Below are positions 34,368 to 46,131 of a stretch of 64,000 nt of DNA, one piece after another. The position numbers and the translations under genes were made by a program. The notes below the pieces were generated by a model, which was given only the letters and a program-made list of their open reading frames with translations, made no database searches and had not been told where the DNA came from. Each line of letters opens with the position of its first letter. The stretch's first letter is position 1. Origin of the DNA: Cryptomeria japonica. Taxonomy: Eukaryota; Streptophyta; Pinopsida; Cupressales; Cupressaceae. The stretch covers positions 366,369,667 to 366,433,666 of the forward strand of contig NC_081415.1 in the NCBI RefSeq assembly GCF_030272615.1, read 5' to 3'.

Positions 34368-36185
34368 ATGCAGAGTCGACAGTATCCATTGATCACACGA
34401 GAGAACCGACCAGATTGCTTCATGCTACGACACAGACTCAGGAGCACAGAGAAAGATACATTAGCAGGACTTGGGATATACTATGTCACGTTCATGCCCG
34501 AGATTAGGGCAAACACAGGACTGCTTACCGCATTGGCAGAGCGATGGCATTCAGAGACTTCCTCATTCCATCTGGCGACTGGAGAGGCGACAGTGACACT
34601 GGAGGATGTATGGCGTATCCTCCGCATTCCAATTCATGGAGAGATGATAGAGTACGACCCAGTGACAGGGAGAGACGCATTGTGTAGATTGTTTGAGTGT
34701 GATGCAGATGATCTGGATATCGTAGAGAGGGAGATTGGTTGGGAGACCATGGCATCAGAGTATGATCGACGGTATGTGGTGATAGCAATGGTGATAGCAT
34801 GCCTACTAGCAGGAGACAAACGAGGACATGGATTCCCTATTAGATGGGGAAGGGTACTGGAGCGGATGGCGACAGAGGGGACGGTCTATGCATGGGGACC
34901 ATGTGTACTGGCTATGCTGTATTTTCAGTTGCATCAGATAGCATATCAGGGAGTTCAGACTTTGAGTTGTGGAGTCACATTGCTACAGGTATGGGCATTT
35001 GAGCACATAGCCATATGTCGACCGATTATAGATAGACAGGTAGTACCACACCGACCATATGTGTACTGCTATGGTGGAGCACTGAGACAGGGTCCTTTTG
35101 GATACATACTATATTGGCGACATGAGCTAGACAGACTGAGAGAGTTCATATGGAGGCCATATCGTGATTGCCCAGGATGGTCAGATGATAGTGATGAGCT
35201 ACCATATTGTAGACAGGAGAGGTACCTGATTGGGCGACCAGTGAATCATCAGAGAGTGATTGAGTTGTACCTGCCAGAGAGAGTTAGATGACAGTTTGGA
35301 GAGAGGCAAGATGTACCCAAGAGGACTGCACACTTTGCCCGATCTCACAGAGAGACGAGTCAATGGGGGAGTATGATTCAGCCACACATAGCATATGCGG
35401 ACTTTTCACAGCTACAGCAGAGACAGTGGGACTGGAGATCAGATGTAGCAGACGTCGGGATGACAGATGAGTATGAGAGATGGTTTGCACAACTACGGCC
35501 AGTGCCATTGACAGATCTGGATATTCCAGTACCGAGGCGACAGGAGGACTTCCCACTCACAGGAGAGGAGGAGGGAGATGATGAGGATGAGGAGGATGAG
35601 GGCGGGGATGAGGATGATGGGGATGATGAGGACGGAGATGAGGATGATGGGGATGATGAGGAGAGAGATGAGGATGAGGATAACGAGCAGGAGGCATTGC
35701 AGGATATACCCATAGAGCCAGAGATAGCTAGGACAGAGGAGATGGAGATGTGCAGGGCTATCATAGCGAGTCAGCAAGATCACATTGTGACATTAGAGAG
35801 ACAATAGGATTAGTTCAGAGCGGAGATAGCCAGACTCACAGCGGCTCGAGATTCAGCGATTGCTCAGGCACAGCGAGAGGAACAGAGAGTCACTGAGTGT
35901 ATTGGGTCGATTCGGGATGCCAGTGCACGGGAGATGGCACAGATGCTGGTAGAGACCAGAGAGGAGATACACCATTGGAGGACACTATATGAGGGTGTAG
36001 TTCCACCAGAGCAGAGAGAACCTTCATATCGGGCACGATCGAGGATAGAGAGCAGGGCACGCTCTCGGAGGTCATTGAGCAGCATGGGGGTGAGTGGACT
36101 GATGAGACCACCACAGCCAGGACCAGGAGGGACATCATCCGCGAGACATGACAGGGATGAGGAGGACAGAGGGAGCACCCAGTGA
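34368..36185 (+). pseudogene. Plant mobile domain (PMD, MAIN-like) gene, antisense to gypsy D
   Basis: One frame of 606 codons runs from the ATG at 34368 to the TGA at 36183, interrupted by TGA at 35289 and TAG at 35805 and 35811. Codons 40 to about 370 match the plant mobile domain: LLTALAERWHSETSSFHL, VTLEDVWRILRIPIHG, YAWGPCVLAMLYFQLHQIA, LLQVWAFEHI, WRPYRD and a VIELYLPERV-type core. Next come a Glu/Asp tract (codons 401-441), a helical, probably coiled-coil region (about 455-545) and an Arg/Ser-rich basic tail. Host PMD proteins such as MAIN and MAIL1 act in the nucleus in silencing and genome stability with PP7-like phosphatases, and PMD is known in plant transposable elements. Here the gene lies between integrase and the 3' LTR, on the strand opposite to gag-pol. 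Confidence 0.9.
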
Positions 36186-37285
36186 CAGAGGCACGTGCTC
36201 CTTAGGACAAACAGTGGACATTATGTAGTTTGACATTTTTGTAGTCAGCCTACGGGCCATACTTAGGACAGATAGTGCAATTTTGTACTCCGATATTATG
36301 ATGATATATGATATGATATGCATCGATATGATGGAATGCAATGTGTTATGACTTATAGTTATTGTCCATGTATGGATGACTTATGCACTATTTATATACC
36401 ATTGTGGAACATGTATGAATGTATTATTTTTTATGTATTTTTGAGACATTTATAATATGGAATGGATAAAATGCTTGATGTGATGCTTGAGGTAATGCAA
36501 ATGTACTAACCAAATGGATGTAGGATGCAGTATGTATGGTTGGAAATTGGAGCACTAGACCGAACTGACTATCCGAACTGACGGAAGAAATGTTAGTAAG
36601 AAGAACTGAAACAAAGGATAGTTAGAGACGAAGAAAAACTTGCTTTCAGCAATGCACTTTGTAGGTGAGAACCTTTATTTTTATGTAGCAAAACGGATGC
36701 ATAGCATCATGGCATTGAAGGCCAAAGCTGAAATGCAACCCTTTTTGCAAAAGACAGACACATCACAGACAAACAACAATCACAATCAAAAAGAAAAGGA
36801 CCATGATCCATCCCCGTCACTCTAAATCACTCAGTGACATCATCGAGCAACATAGGAGCATGATCGAAGATAAATCAATAGAAAGATAAGATGCACAAAT
36901 TCCAACAAATCAAACAAACATCTTGATCTTCATTGTCAAAAGTTGAAAGTGTTGATAGGACGAACATGCTGTCTGGTTTCAGGACATGCGGTACCCCGTC
37001 TAAGATAGGACATAGTCTGGTTTCGAGTATACCACACCTTGTATAAGACCCATGATAGTATGCCAAGGACGAATTGATTTGCGGTTGATTGACATGACAA
37101 TTTTGGTCAGTTTGAATGTCTAAGTTGATTGAAAAGTTCATCTGTTTACACATGATATCATTAAAAGCGTAGTGTGTGATTGTGTGTCGTTGGATGTCTG
37201 CTCAGTGATTTGTCTTATACACAAAAAGAGATCCTTTATTGACAAAATGCGTGTTTTTGGATTTTAATGTTTTGAAAAAAAATTT
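36186..37285. other. Non-coding spacer of gypsy D, downstream of the PMD gene
   Basis: No domain or convincing ORF. It presumably holds the 3' untranslated part of the PMD transcription unit, but I see no certain polyadenylation signal. Confidence 0.45.
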
Positions 37286-37475
37286 GTGTTCATTTTTTCA
37301 GGACTTTTATTTGACTTTTTAGGGATTTTTTCATGACATTATTTGATTTTTTAGAGATTTTTTTCAAGACATTATTTGATTTTTTTGAGATTTTTTTCAG
37401 GACATTATTTGATTTTTTTGGACTATTTCAGGACATTATTTGATTTTTTTTTTTTAGAGATTCTTCAAGACATTT
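37286..37475. repeat. Tandem repeat of about 35 bases in gypsy D
   Basis: Five degenerate copies of a unit containing GACATTATTTGATTTTTT and AGAGATTTTTTTCA, just beyond the pol end. Confidence 0.85.
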
Positions 37476-37799
37476 TTAAATGTTTAAGTTCCAGTGATTG
37501 ATCATGACAAGGGGAACACACCCAATGCGCCTCTGAAAGACATACATAGACCGAGACCAAAACATATGTACAAGCAACCAGAATATGCAAGACAATGATG
37601 TTGACCGATAACAGGCCTGGAATAGAACATTGGGTCAAGACAACGATAGACATGAGAAACCGGCCGAGAGAAAGCATAGCTTAGAGGTCATGATAGATGA
37701 CGAAGCAACAATCTCATGTTACACATGGTGCCTGTTTGCCAGGTTTTCACCAAGGTACTTGCCCCAAGCGCCTGTTTGCCAAGTTTTCACTAGAGGGCG

Positions 37800-37915
37800 A
37801 ATCATTTTTTTCTTTACTTTTTTGCTCTTTTTCTTTTTCTCTTTTTTCACTTTTTTTTTTTTTTTTTTTGTATTTTTTTTTTTTGCTTTTTCCATTTTTT
37901 TGTATTTTTTCAGGA
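37800..37915. repeat. Poly(T)/poly(A) tract in gypsy D
   Basis: About 115 bases almost wholly T on the plus strand (A on the coding strand of pol), with a few C and G. It lies 30 bases after the pol stop. ORFs through it are low-complexity artefacts. Confidence 0.9.
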
Positions 37916-37943
37916 TCATATTTGAAGAAGTACTGATAGAAGA

Positions 37944-40900
37944 TTATACCCAGTACTTGCGAAGGTGCATTCTATTTATAGGATCAGACAGAGGTTCACC
38001 TTCTGGGGTAGCAAGCTGATATGCCCCCGAGCCATATGCTGCAGTCACTATGAAAGGCCCAACCCAATTAGGTTCAAACTTGCCTTTGATGATGTCAGTA
38101 GACTATGCATTCTTGGGATTTGCCTTTAAAACCAGATCTCCCACTTTGAAGTGTCGCCCTTTGACCTTCTTATTATAAGAGCGACGGAGACAGTTTTGAT
38201 ATTCTTGCAAATGTGTCAGAGTTGTCTGACGTTTCTCATCTAACATCTCAAGCTGATGCAGCCGAGAGACTCTGTGTGTCTCATCATCAATCAGATGTTG
38301 CAAGGAAACTCGCAAGGAAGGAATCTCCACCTCCAAAGGTAAAATGGCTTCCGCACCATACACCAAGGAATAAGGTGTTGCACCAGTAGGTGTGCAGATA
38401 GAAGTGCGATAGGCCCATAGTGCTGGATTCAACTGTACATGCCAATCTCGACCAGTGTCATTGACAACCTTCTTCAGGATCTTGATAATGGTTTTATTTG
38501 ATGCTTCAGCTTGACCATTCCCCTGTGGATAGTATGGACTGGAGAAACGGTGTTGGATATGAAACTTCTCACAGAGTTCTTTAACATCTTTATTCTTGAA
38601 GGGATGACCATTATCTGTGACTATGGCAAGGGGAACCCCATACTAGTATATGATATAGTTCAGCAAGAATTTTGAAATTTGGACACCAGTGATATAAGTC
38701 ATGGGGATAGCCTCAATCCATTTTTTAAAATACTTTGTGGCTGTAATGATGAACTTGTGTCCATTTGCAGATGTCGGGTGAATCTTGCCAATAAGATCCA
38801 ATCCCCATTGAGAAAAGGGCCACGGAGATATAACAGAGTGAAGCTCTTGGGCTGGTGCATGAATGTAGTTTCCATGAATCTGGCATTTGTAGCACTTCTT
38901 AACAAAATCATGAACATCTTTTTCCAGAGTGGGCCAATAATACCCAGCACGAATCAACTTTTTGGCTAAGCTCAGACCATTGAAATGGCCCCCACATATA
39001 CCATCATGAACCTCGTGTAAAGCCGTTTGTGCTTCGTCAGAATCCAAACACCCGAGGAGGGTATGGTCAAAGGAATGGCGGTAAAGGGTGTCGGCGATGA
39101 TGACATATTTGGCTGTCTGTCGGATAAAGGCTTGGCATTGGTTAGCGGAAAGGTTGGGTGGTAAGGTTTGGGATTTGAAATATTGATATATGTCATTGTA
39201 CCATGGGGAGTTGGGACCAACAAGAACACACATCACATCCGCTGTTGGAATGTCAAAAGAAGGAACCAGCAATTGTTCGACTAAAAATTCACATTTGTCC
39301 ATATTGTGGGGCATATTCAACATGGAAGCAATCGTAGCCATCGCATCCGCTGACTTGTTTTGCATTCTTGGAACTTGACTGAAATGGATAGCCATGAATT
39401 TAGTCTTGAAGAAATCTACCATGTGCTTATAGGGAATAATCTTTTCATCTTTTGTTTTGTAGTCATCATTGACTTGACGGATGACTAACTGAGAATCTCC
39501 ATAGACTTGCAAATGCGTGATGTTCCAGTGGACTGCTACTCAGAGTCCTGTAACTAGTGCTTCATACTCTGCAATGTTATTGGTACAGTGGAAAGTTATT
39601 CTGTAGGACTTTGGAATAGCATCACCTTGAGGGGTGACAAACAAGATGCCTGCTCCGGACCCGAACCTGGTATGGGACCCATCAAAGTATAACTTCCATT
39701 CATTAGAGGATGTGAAAGCAAAGACTGATTCATCTGGAAAATCAGTCAACATGGGATGATCATCAGAAATAGGAGCCTCTGCAAGTTGATCTGCTATGAC
39801 TTGTCCTTTTATCGCCTTTCGCTCCATATATTCAATGTCAAATTCACTAAGAATCATGACCCACATTGCTAGGCGACTCGTCAAAGCTTCTTGGCTAAGC
39901 AAGTATTTTAGGGGATCAATTTTTGCAACCAACAATGTTTGGTGGCTTAACATATAATGTCGGAGCTTTTGTGTTGCAAATACCACCGCTAAGCATGCCC
40001 TTTCAATAGTTGAATAATTTAGTTCATAGCCTACCAGTGTCCAACTGATATAGTAAATAGCTCGCTCTTTGCCGTTCTCATCCTGTTGGGCCAAGAGAAC
40101 TCCTAATGTCGTTTCAGTTGCAAAAATATACAATAAAAATGGCTTTCCGTCTATCGGAGGCATTAGAATAGGTGGCGACAACAAATAGTCTTTGAGAGCT
40201 TGAAAGGCTGATTGACATTGCTCAGTCCATTTGAAAGTGACACCTTTGTGTAGTAGATGTTGGAATGGGTGACATTTGTCGGCCAACTGAGCTATGAAGC
40301 GGCGAATTGACTGGAGCTTTCCTTGCAGACTTCTTAATTGCCGGAGGTTTGAAGGTGGAGGCATATCCATTATTGCTTTAACCTTGGTAGGGTCGATCTC
40401 AATGCCTCTGTGAGAAACAATGTACCCTAGTAACTTGCCAGCTGTGACACCAAAGACGCACTTCTTTGGATTAAGTCTGAGCTTGTATGTCTCCATTCGG
40501 TCAAAGATCGGGCCCAGGATGGCTAAATGACTATCTCTGGTGACAGATTTGCATAACAAGTCATCAACATAGTCCTCCATCAAAGTGTGCATGAAATCAT
40601 GAAAAATTGTCGTCATTGCTCTTTGATATGTTGCGCCTGCATTTTTAAGACCGAAGGGCATCACATTCCAACAGTAGGTACCCCAAGCACAGGTGAATGC
40701 TGTCTTATGTTGATCTTCAGGAGCAATGCGAATTTGGTTATAGCCGGAGAAACCATCCATTAATGAAAGCATCTCATATCCAGCAGTCATGTCAACTATG
40801 ATATCTATGTTTGGCAATGGAAAATCATCCTTAGGGCATGCTTTATTGAGATCCCTAAAATCTGTGCAGATTCTGATGCCCCTAGTTACTTTGCTAACTG

Positions 40901-42092
40901 GTACTAAATTTGAAATCTAGTCTGCATAATCAATGGGTCTAATGAAGCCCACATCAAGTAATTTTTTTAGTTCGACCTTGACCAAAAGAGCCACATGGGG
41001 ATACATCTTTCTAAGTTTCTGTTTGACAGGCTTGGCATCGGCTTTTAGTGGCAAATGATGAAGAACCAATTCTAGATCGAGGCCAGGCATATCTGCATAG
41101 GACCATGCAAAGTTGATCTTCTTCTCAAGAAAGAAATTGACAAAATCTATTTTTTCCTGTTGTGATAGAGAAGCCGCAAAATGAATGACCTTAGGGTTGT
41201 CAGGCATACCCAAATTGATTTCCTTGGTCATTTCCACTAGCAATGTTGATTTGTCCTGACTTGATAGGGGTATGTCCACTCTTCCACCTTTGGGTGCCTT
41301 AGAGAGGTTTTCACCCGCAGGTACGTCTTTTATTTTGACTTTTGTATGATCAGAGAGTGCCTTACGATTTTCACTCAAAGATCTATTCTTTTGATTTTTT
41401 ACTTTTTCTTTTCTGTTTTCATTTTGATGACTGGAAGAGGGAGTTGACTCCCCAAAATATGTCATGGAATCTGGGTCAATAGCAAATCTTGCCTTATGAT
41501 CACCTTGTGGTATGCCTTCCTGTAGTCCAAGGAATTATGCAATTGCTTCGTCATTTTGAAAACAGTCCAATGTGAGCGGCTCTTGTTGGTCATGTTGGAT
41601 AAGCTGGGGATAGATGAGGGGCATGTCATCATCAGTTGTAAGGAGAGAGAGGGCTGATATGGTAAAGATATGAACATCTGTGGTATCACTATCTGAACTG
41701 CTTGTATCAGATTCAGAGCTTGGATCCCAGAATGACTCTATCCAAGCATGGGGACATGTTTTAGGAAGAGGAGTTATTGCATGTTTGTCTTCCATAGGCA
41801 AATTATCAGGGTCAATGAAATTATTGTCGAGGGCATAGGAGCTAGAGGAAAAGGAACTCCACTCCCATTCATTGGAATTAGTTTCGGGTCGGGTATCCTC
41901 AGGTGTTATTTCATCGTCAGAATCATGCCCTTTTCTACATGTGGGCACTTTGGTAGATGTAGATCCAATTCGCAATGGTACAAAACCTAACCCTAAAGTT
42001 GGAGGTCGCCTCTTGGGTATGACAAGTTCTAGCCTTCCATTGTTGTTCAGGCCTAAGCCACTGCAACCATCATATCCTTTCTTTTGCAGCAT
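37944..42092 (-). pseudogene. pol: gypsy D pol (G-patch, RT, RNase H, second RNase H, integrase)
   Basis: One minus-strand frame of about 1380 codons ends at the TAA at 37944-37946, with stops at 41535 (TAA), 40917 (TAG), 39540 (TGA), 38643 and 38103 (TAG). In order: G-patch near 42075-41990 (KKGYDGCSGLGL); linker; reverse transcriptase from about 41020 (LLDVGFIRPIDYAD; MPFGLKNAGATYQ) with catalytic YVDD near 40565; RNase H (39900-40230); a second RNase H-like domain (WKLYFDGSHTRFGSGAG near 39690, running past 39540); integrase with HHCC finger (about 39000-38890), catalytic GLDLIG, VTDNG and NGQAE motifs, and a C-terminal domain near 38060-37950. The G-patch and two RNase H regions are Tat-lineage traits. 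Confidence 0.93.
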
Positions 42093-45000
42093 AGTAAATC
42101 CTTTGCCGTATCGGGGTCTCAGTTGGATCCTTATAAAGCCAATCTATGACATCATCATCTACAGTTTCTTTGTCAAGTTCACCCCATCTTGTAAATGTAG
42201 TGGGAGGCTGATATTGAATAATGACCTTAGGTTCCTTTTGCAATAAATGCAGTTTGCCATATGATTTTGGAGATATTGGTAAATTCCCGATGAGGAATGT
42301 TTGATCCATTGAATATTCTCCACATCCTTGGTCTTGTATCTTCAATTTTCCCTTTACAGCATCTAACAATTGATTAGGATCCACATAGCTATGTGATTTG
42401 GCCTCTGTATTGACTGGGACTTGCTGCTGAGGGGTATCCCTTAGAGTAGCACAAAATTGGAATGGATTAGGATCTCCTGGAATTGTTATCTCAGTTCCAT
42501 TGTAAGGATATTTTAAAAATTGATGATAGGTGGATGGAACTGCTTTCATTGCATGGATCCATGGACGACCAAGGATCATATTATAAGGGAGATCAAGGTC
42601 TAGGACCTATAGGAAAGTGTTTTCTATCACTGGACCAACTCTGATAGGCAATGTAATTATCCCTTTGGATGGGCGCTCAGCATCATCATATGCTTTGATT
42701 GTTATTCTTCTGGAAGCATCAATGTCATTTTCTGTATATCCAAGGCCAATGACCACTCTCAAGGTACAAATATTAAGACCTACTCCGCCATCTATCAAGA
42801 CTCATCGGATTTTACAATTATGGACAAAGACTTCAAGGTGCAAAGGGTCATTATGAGGGAGCTTATCAGGTGAGATATCATTATCGGAAAATGCGACATT
42901 TTGGGAAACAACTAGATGTCCAATCCGGGCTTGAAACTGGTCAACATCAATATCTGTCGGGATAGTGGACTCAATTAAAGCTTTATCCAGGACTGCACGG
43001 TGCATGGGGGACATTTTTAATAACTCAAGGATTGATATTTGTGTAGGTGTCTTTCCTAGATGATCCAAAAGATTATATTGACTTGAAGGAGTTGGCTTGG
43101 GAGGAGCTGCAGGAGCTCCTTTCAGGACTATTTTGGATCAACGAGTGGTGACTGCGCAAGAAGGATCTTGTCCCTTTATTCTCAGGGTAGAAACATACTC
43201 ATTTGATGCATGAAAACAATTAATGACATTGTTATAACCAGTATTTGCATAATTTGCTGTTTGGGCAGAGTTGGAAGAAGACGCTTTACCCTTGTCATGA
43301 TCAAGCAAAGGAGTTTTGAAAATAGTATGATCTATGTTAGAAGTCACATGGGGTGGATCCACCTCAATTACTCCTTGCTCTAATAAATCTTGAATCATAT
43401 GTTTCAATTGAAAACATGATGCAGTTTTGTGTCCTTTGGACCGATGATACTCACAGTATGCATTATCATTCCACCAATGCGGTTTTACTGCTGGTTCTGC
43501 CTTAATTTCTGGTAGCTTAATAAATTTTGCTTGTATCAATTGTCTCATTACTGATTCAATAGGCTCTCCCAATGGCATAAATTATCGAGGAGGCCCATCC
43601 CACGATCGGAAGGGTTTGCGCTGTTGGTTTTGTTGTTGACCTTGTTGTTGATTATACTGTTGAGTGTGCTGTTGTTGAGCATGTTGTTGGTATTGCGGCT
43701 GTTGAGTAACATTGCTCATTGGTGCTTGATTTTGTTCCATAGTTGACATATTAGGAACACTCAATTTCTTGATCGTGAATGGGGGTTGATTTGCATTCAC
43801 CGCTCTTGCATCAACAACTCCATCATGAGTGACATTCTTGTTCTTATACCAAAATCTGTTTCTATCCCCCAAATAATTGGTGTTGTCACTGTCTTTATTG
43901 AGCTTGATAATTCCTTTAGCTACAAGAGCTGTTTCAATGCTCATTCCTTTCTTAATGAGTTTCTCTATAGTATTGGGACTTTTCAATTTTAGCTCATACA
44001 TCATTTCTAGGACCAAATTCTGGATAAACAGATTCACTTGTTGTTCTTCGGGTATATCGAGAGAAGAAAGACTATACAAGCTTCGCCATCGTTGCAAGAA
44101 AGTCACTAATGATTCACCTTGCTTTTTCTTGGTGTTGCATAAGTCTGACATGGTCACGTCACTGTCGATGTTGAACGCGAAATGAGATAAAAACTTTTGA
44201 GCCAATTCCAACCAAGTCTTTATATTTCCTGGCAGATGTGAATACCAATCCATGGCTTGTCCCGTGAGACTTCGTGCAAAAAATCGCATTAAATACGTCT
44301 CTTCATAGCTTACTTCAGTACATGCCGTGAAAAATGCTTGAATGTGATCTTTTGGATTGCCATTCCCTTTATATTTCTCAAAGTTAGGTGCCTCAAAATG
44401 CTTAGGGAATGGAGGCATGTATACACTTTTGTCAAATGGATTAGGACATAAATCTTGGTCTGTATACAACTTCTTTGTTCCTTTAGTTTCTAATGCGTCA
44501 ACTTTTTGTTGCAACTTCTCAAGTTGTTGCGCAATTGTATCAGATTTTAGAGGTCCATCATTAATCCCAGTTGGTATTCTTTGTCGATACATTGCATTTC
44601 CGATCGGTTGTTGATACTCTGAAATGACCGTTTTTGGTGTCTCCGGCATATAAAGTTCTTGGTACATCTCTTGTTGTTGCGGTTGTGTTATGCCTTGATA
44701 TCGACCTTGTTGTTGTGCTTCTTGGAGCCTAGGTTGATATTGCAATTGAGTAGGTTGTTGATATTGCACAAGCGCCAATTGTGGTTGTGAACTAGGATAA
44801 CTTGTTTGCCTTGGCACATATTGTGGCACATGTTGGTGTTGAAGCTGACGGATCGGAATTTGTTGACTTTGTGTCAATTGTTGTCGTGGTGTATATCCCA
44901 TCATTTGTAAAAAACTTTGTTTAGATGGTTTTCGTTGCTTCTCGTTAGGATGGGGTATAGCACTTGCATTAACTTGCTGTGTTGTTTGTCCAATCCATTG

Positions 45001-46131
45001 TGATGGTTGCAAGTTTGCATTAACTTGTAATGGTGCCGAAGGCACTACAATTTGTTGTCAAATGTGAAATTGTTGTTGTGGTACATTTCTTGTTTGCACA
45101 TTCGATTGTACCTTTTGTATATTACTCAATTGTTGCAACAATTGTTGTTGGTGCAAACCACTATCTGTAGCTCTTTGTGTCGCCATTATCGAAGGATTTG
45201 TTGCAATAGTGTTTGGCAAAGATATTGAACTTAACGGGACATAAGAACATTGTTGCATTGTGGAATTATTTTGGACATTGGTGATATCAGGCATTCCAGT
45301 TGTGAAGCTTTCCTGCATCTTAGATTTTGATCCAATTTTATGCATGTAAGGAACCACTTCTTGTTGAGGGACAACTGTCAATATTGGTGTGGTCTTCATT
45401 TGATCTTGTGTTATAGGTGTTGCATTGAATAGTGGATTATTTATTGTCTCAAATGGTGACTTCTGAGGAATGGTAATTGTCAATGCCTTTGAAGCACGTT
45501 TACTCATCAATGTAGGTTGAGTTGCTTGTTGTGCATTTTCTTCATTTGGATGTGGGGAAAAACTTAACAACTCACTGCTTTGTTGTTCTTGCACATTGAT
45601 TTGGTCACTTGAAGATGTCACATTACTCATCATGTTAACATACTTTTGTGGAAACATCTTAAAGACCTTGTTCAAGAACTTATCCATCTTTTTTGTTATC
45701 TTTGGATCTTGAAGAAACATGTCAACATCATCAAAAGCATCAGAATCAGATGAAGAATCTGGTTGGATATTTGGATTCGTTTCTTGTTGAATGCCTTGAT
45801 CTGAACCAAATCCTTGTGAGAGGGTTTGTTCTTCATATAATGTTTGAGTTTGAATGTCATGTTGCAGGTGTGGTTGATTCCAATTGAAAGGTGCACTTCC
45901 TCTTGGAGTTGGTGGAACACTCCCATGTCCTAGTTTCATAGGTACAAACACTGGTTCATATAATGGAGGTGGTCCAAGTTGAACCGTTCCATATGGTGGT
46001 AGAGATGTGTTTGATGAACCTTCAATTTGTACTGTTTGACTAGTTTGAAACTGCGAATTTGCTATGTTGTCCATGGGTTGATACGTTGGTTCGCCCATCT
46101 TTTTAGATTTTGATCTTGTCTCAACAGGCAT
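42070..46131 (-). pseudogene. gag: gypsy D gag and protease
   Basis: One minus-strand frame runs from the ATG at 46131 (MPVETRSKSKKMGEP) to 42070, with stops at 45058 (TGA), 43582 (TAA), 43138 (TGA), 42802 (TGA) and 42607 (TAG). An upstream in-frame ATG at 46221 is less likely because the residues after it are atypical. The N-terminal half is Gln/Pro-rich. A retrotransposon gag capsid domain lies at about 44382-43950 (NFEKYKGNGNPKDHIQAFF; FARSLTGQAMDWYSHLP). The knuckle at 43455-43414 is CEYHRSKGHKTASC, a C-X2-H-X4-H-X4-C form. The protease follows with LIDGGVGLNIC near 42800 and ILGRPWIHAMKAVPS near 42575. The frame shifts near 42120 into the pol frame. Confidence 0.92.

Noticed and set aside
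35378-35783. Ser-rich and Leu/Ile-rich minus-strand ORFs opposite the PMD acidic tract
   Set aside because: They are the complement of the GAGGATGATGAG repeat that encodes the acidic tract.
34368-36185. PMD gene as an ordinary host gene interrupted by a retroelement
   Set aside because: It lies wholly inside the LTR-bounded element D with intact target duplication, so it was carried in by the element.
37630-38019. Phe-rich ORFs through the T-tract
   Set aside because: Low-complexity translation of poly(T), beyond the pol stop.
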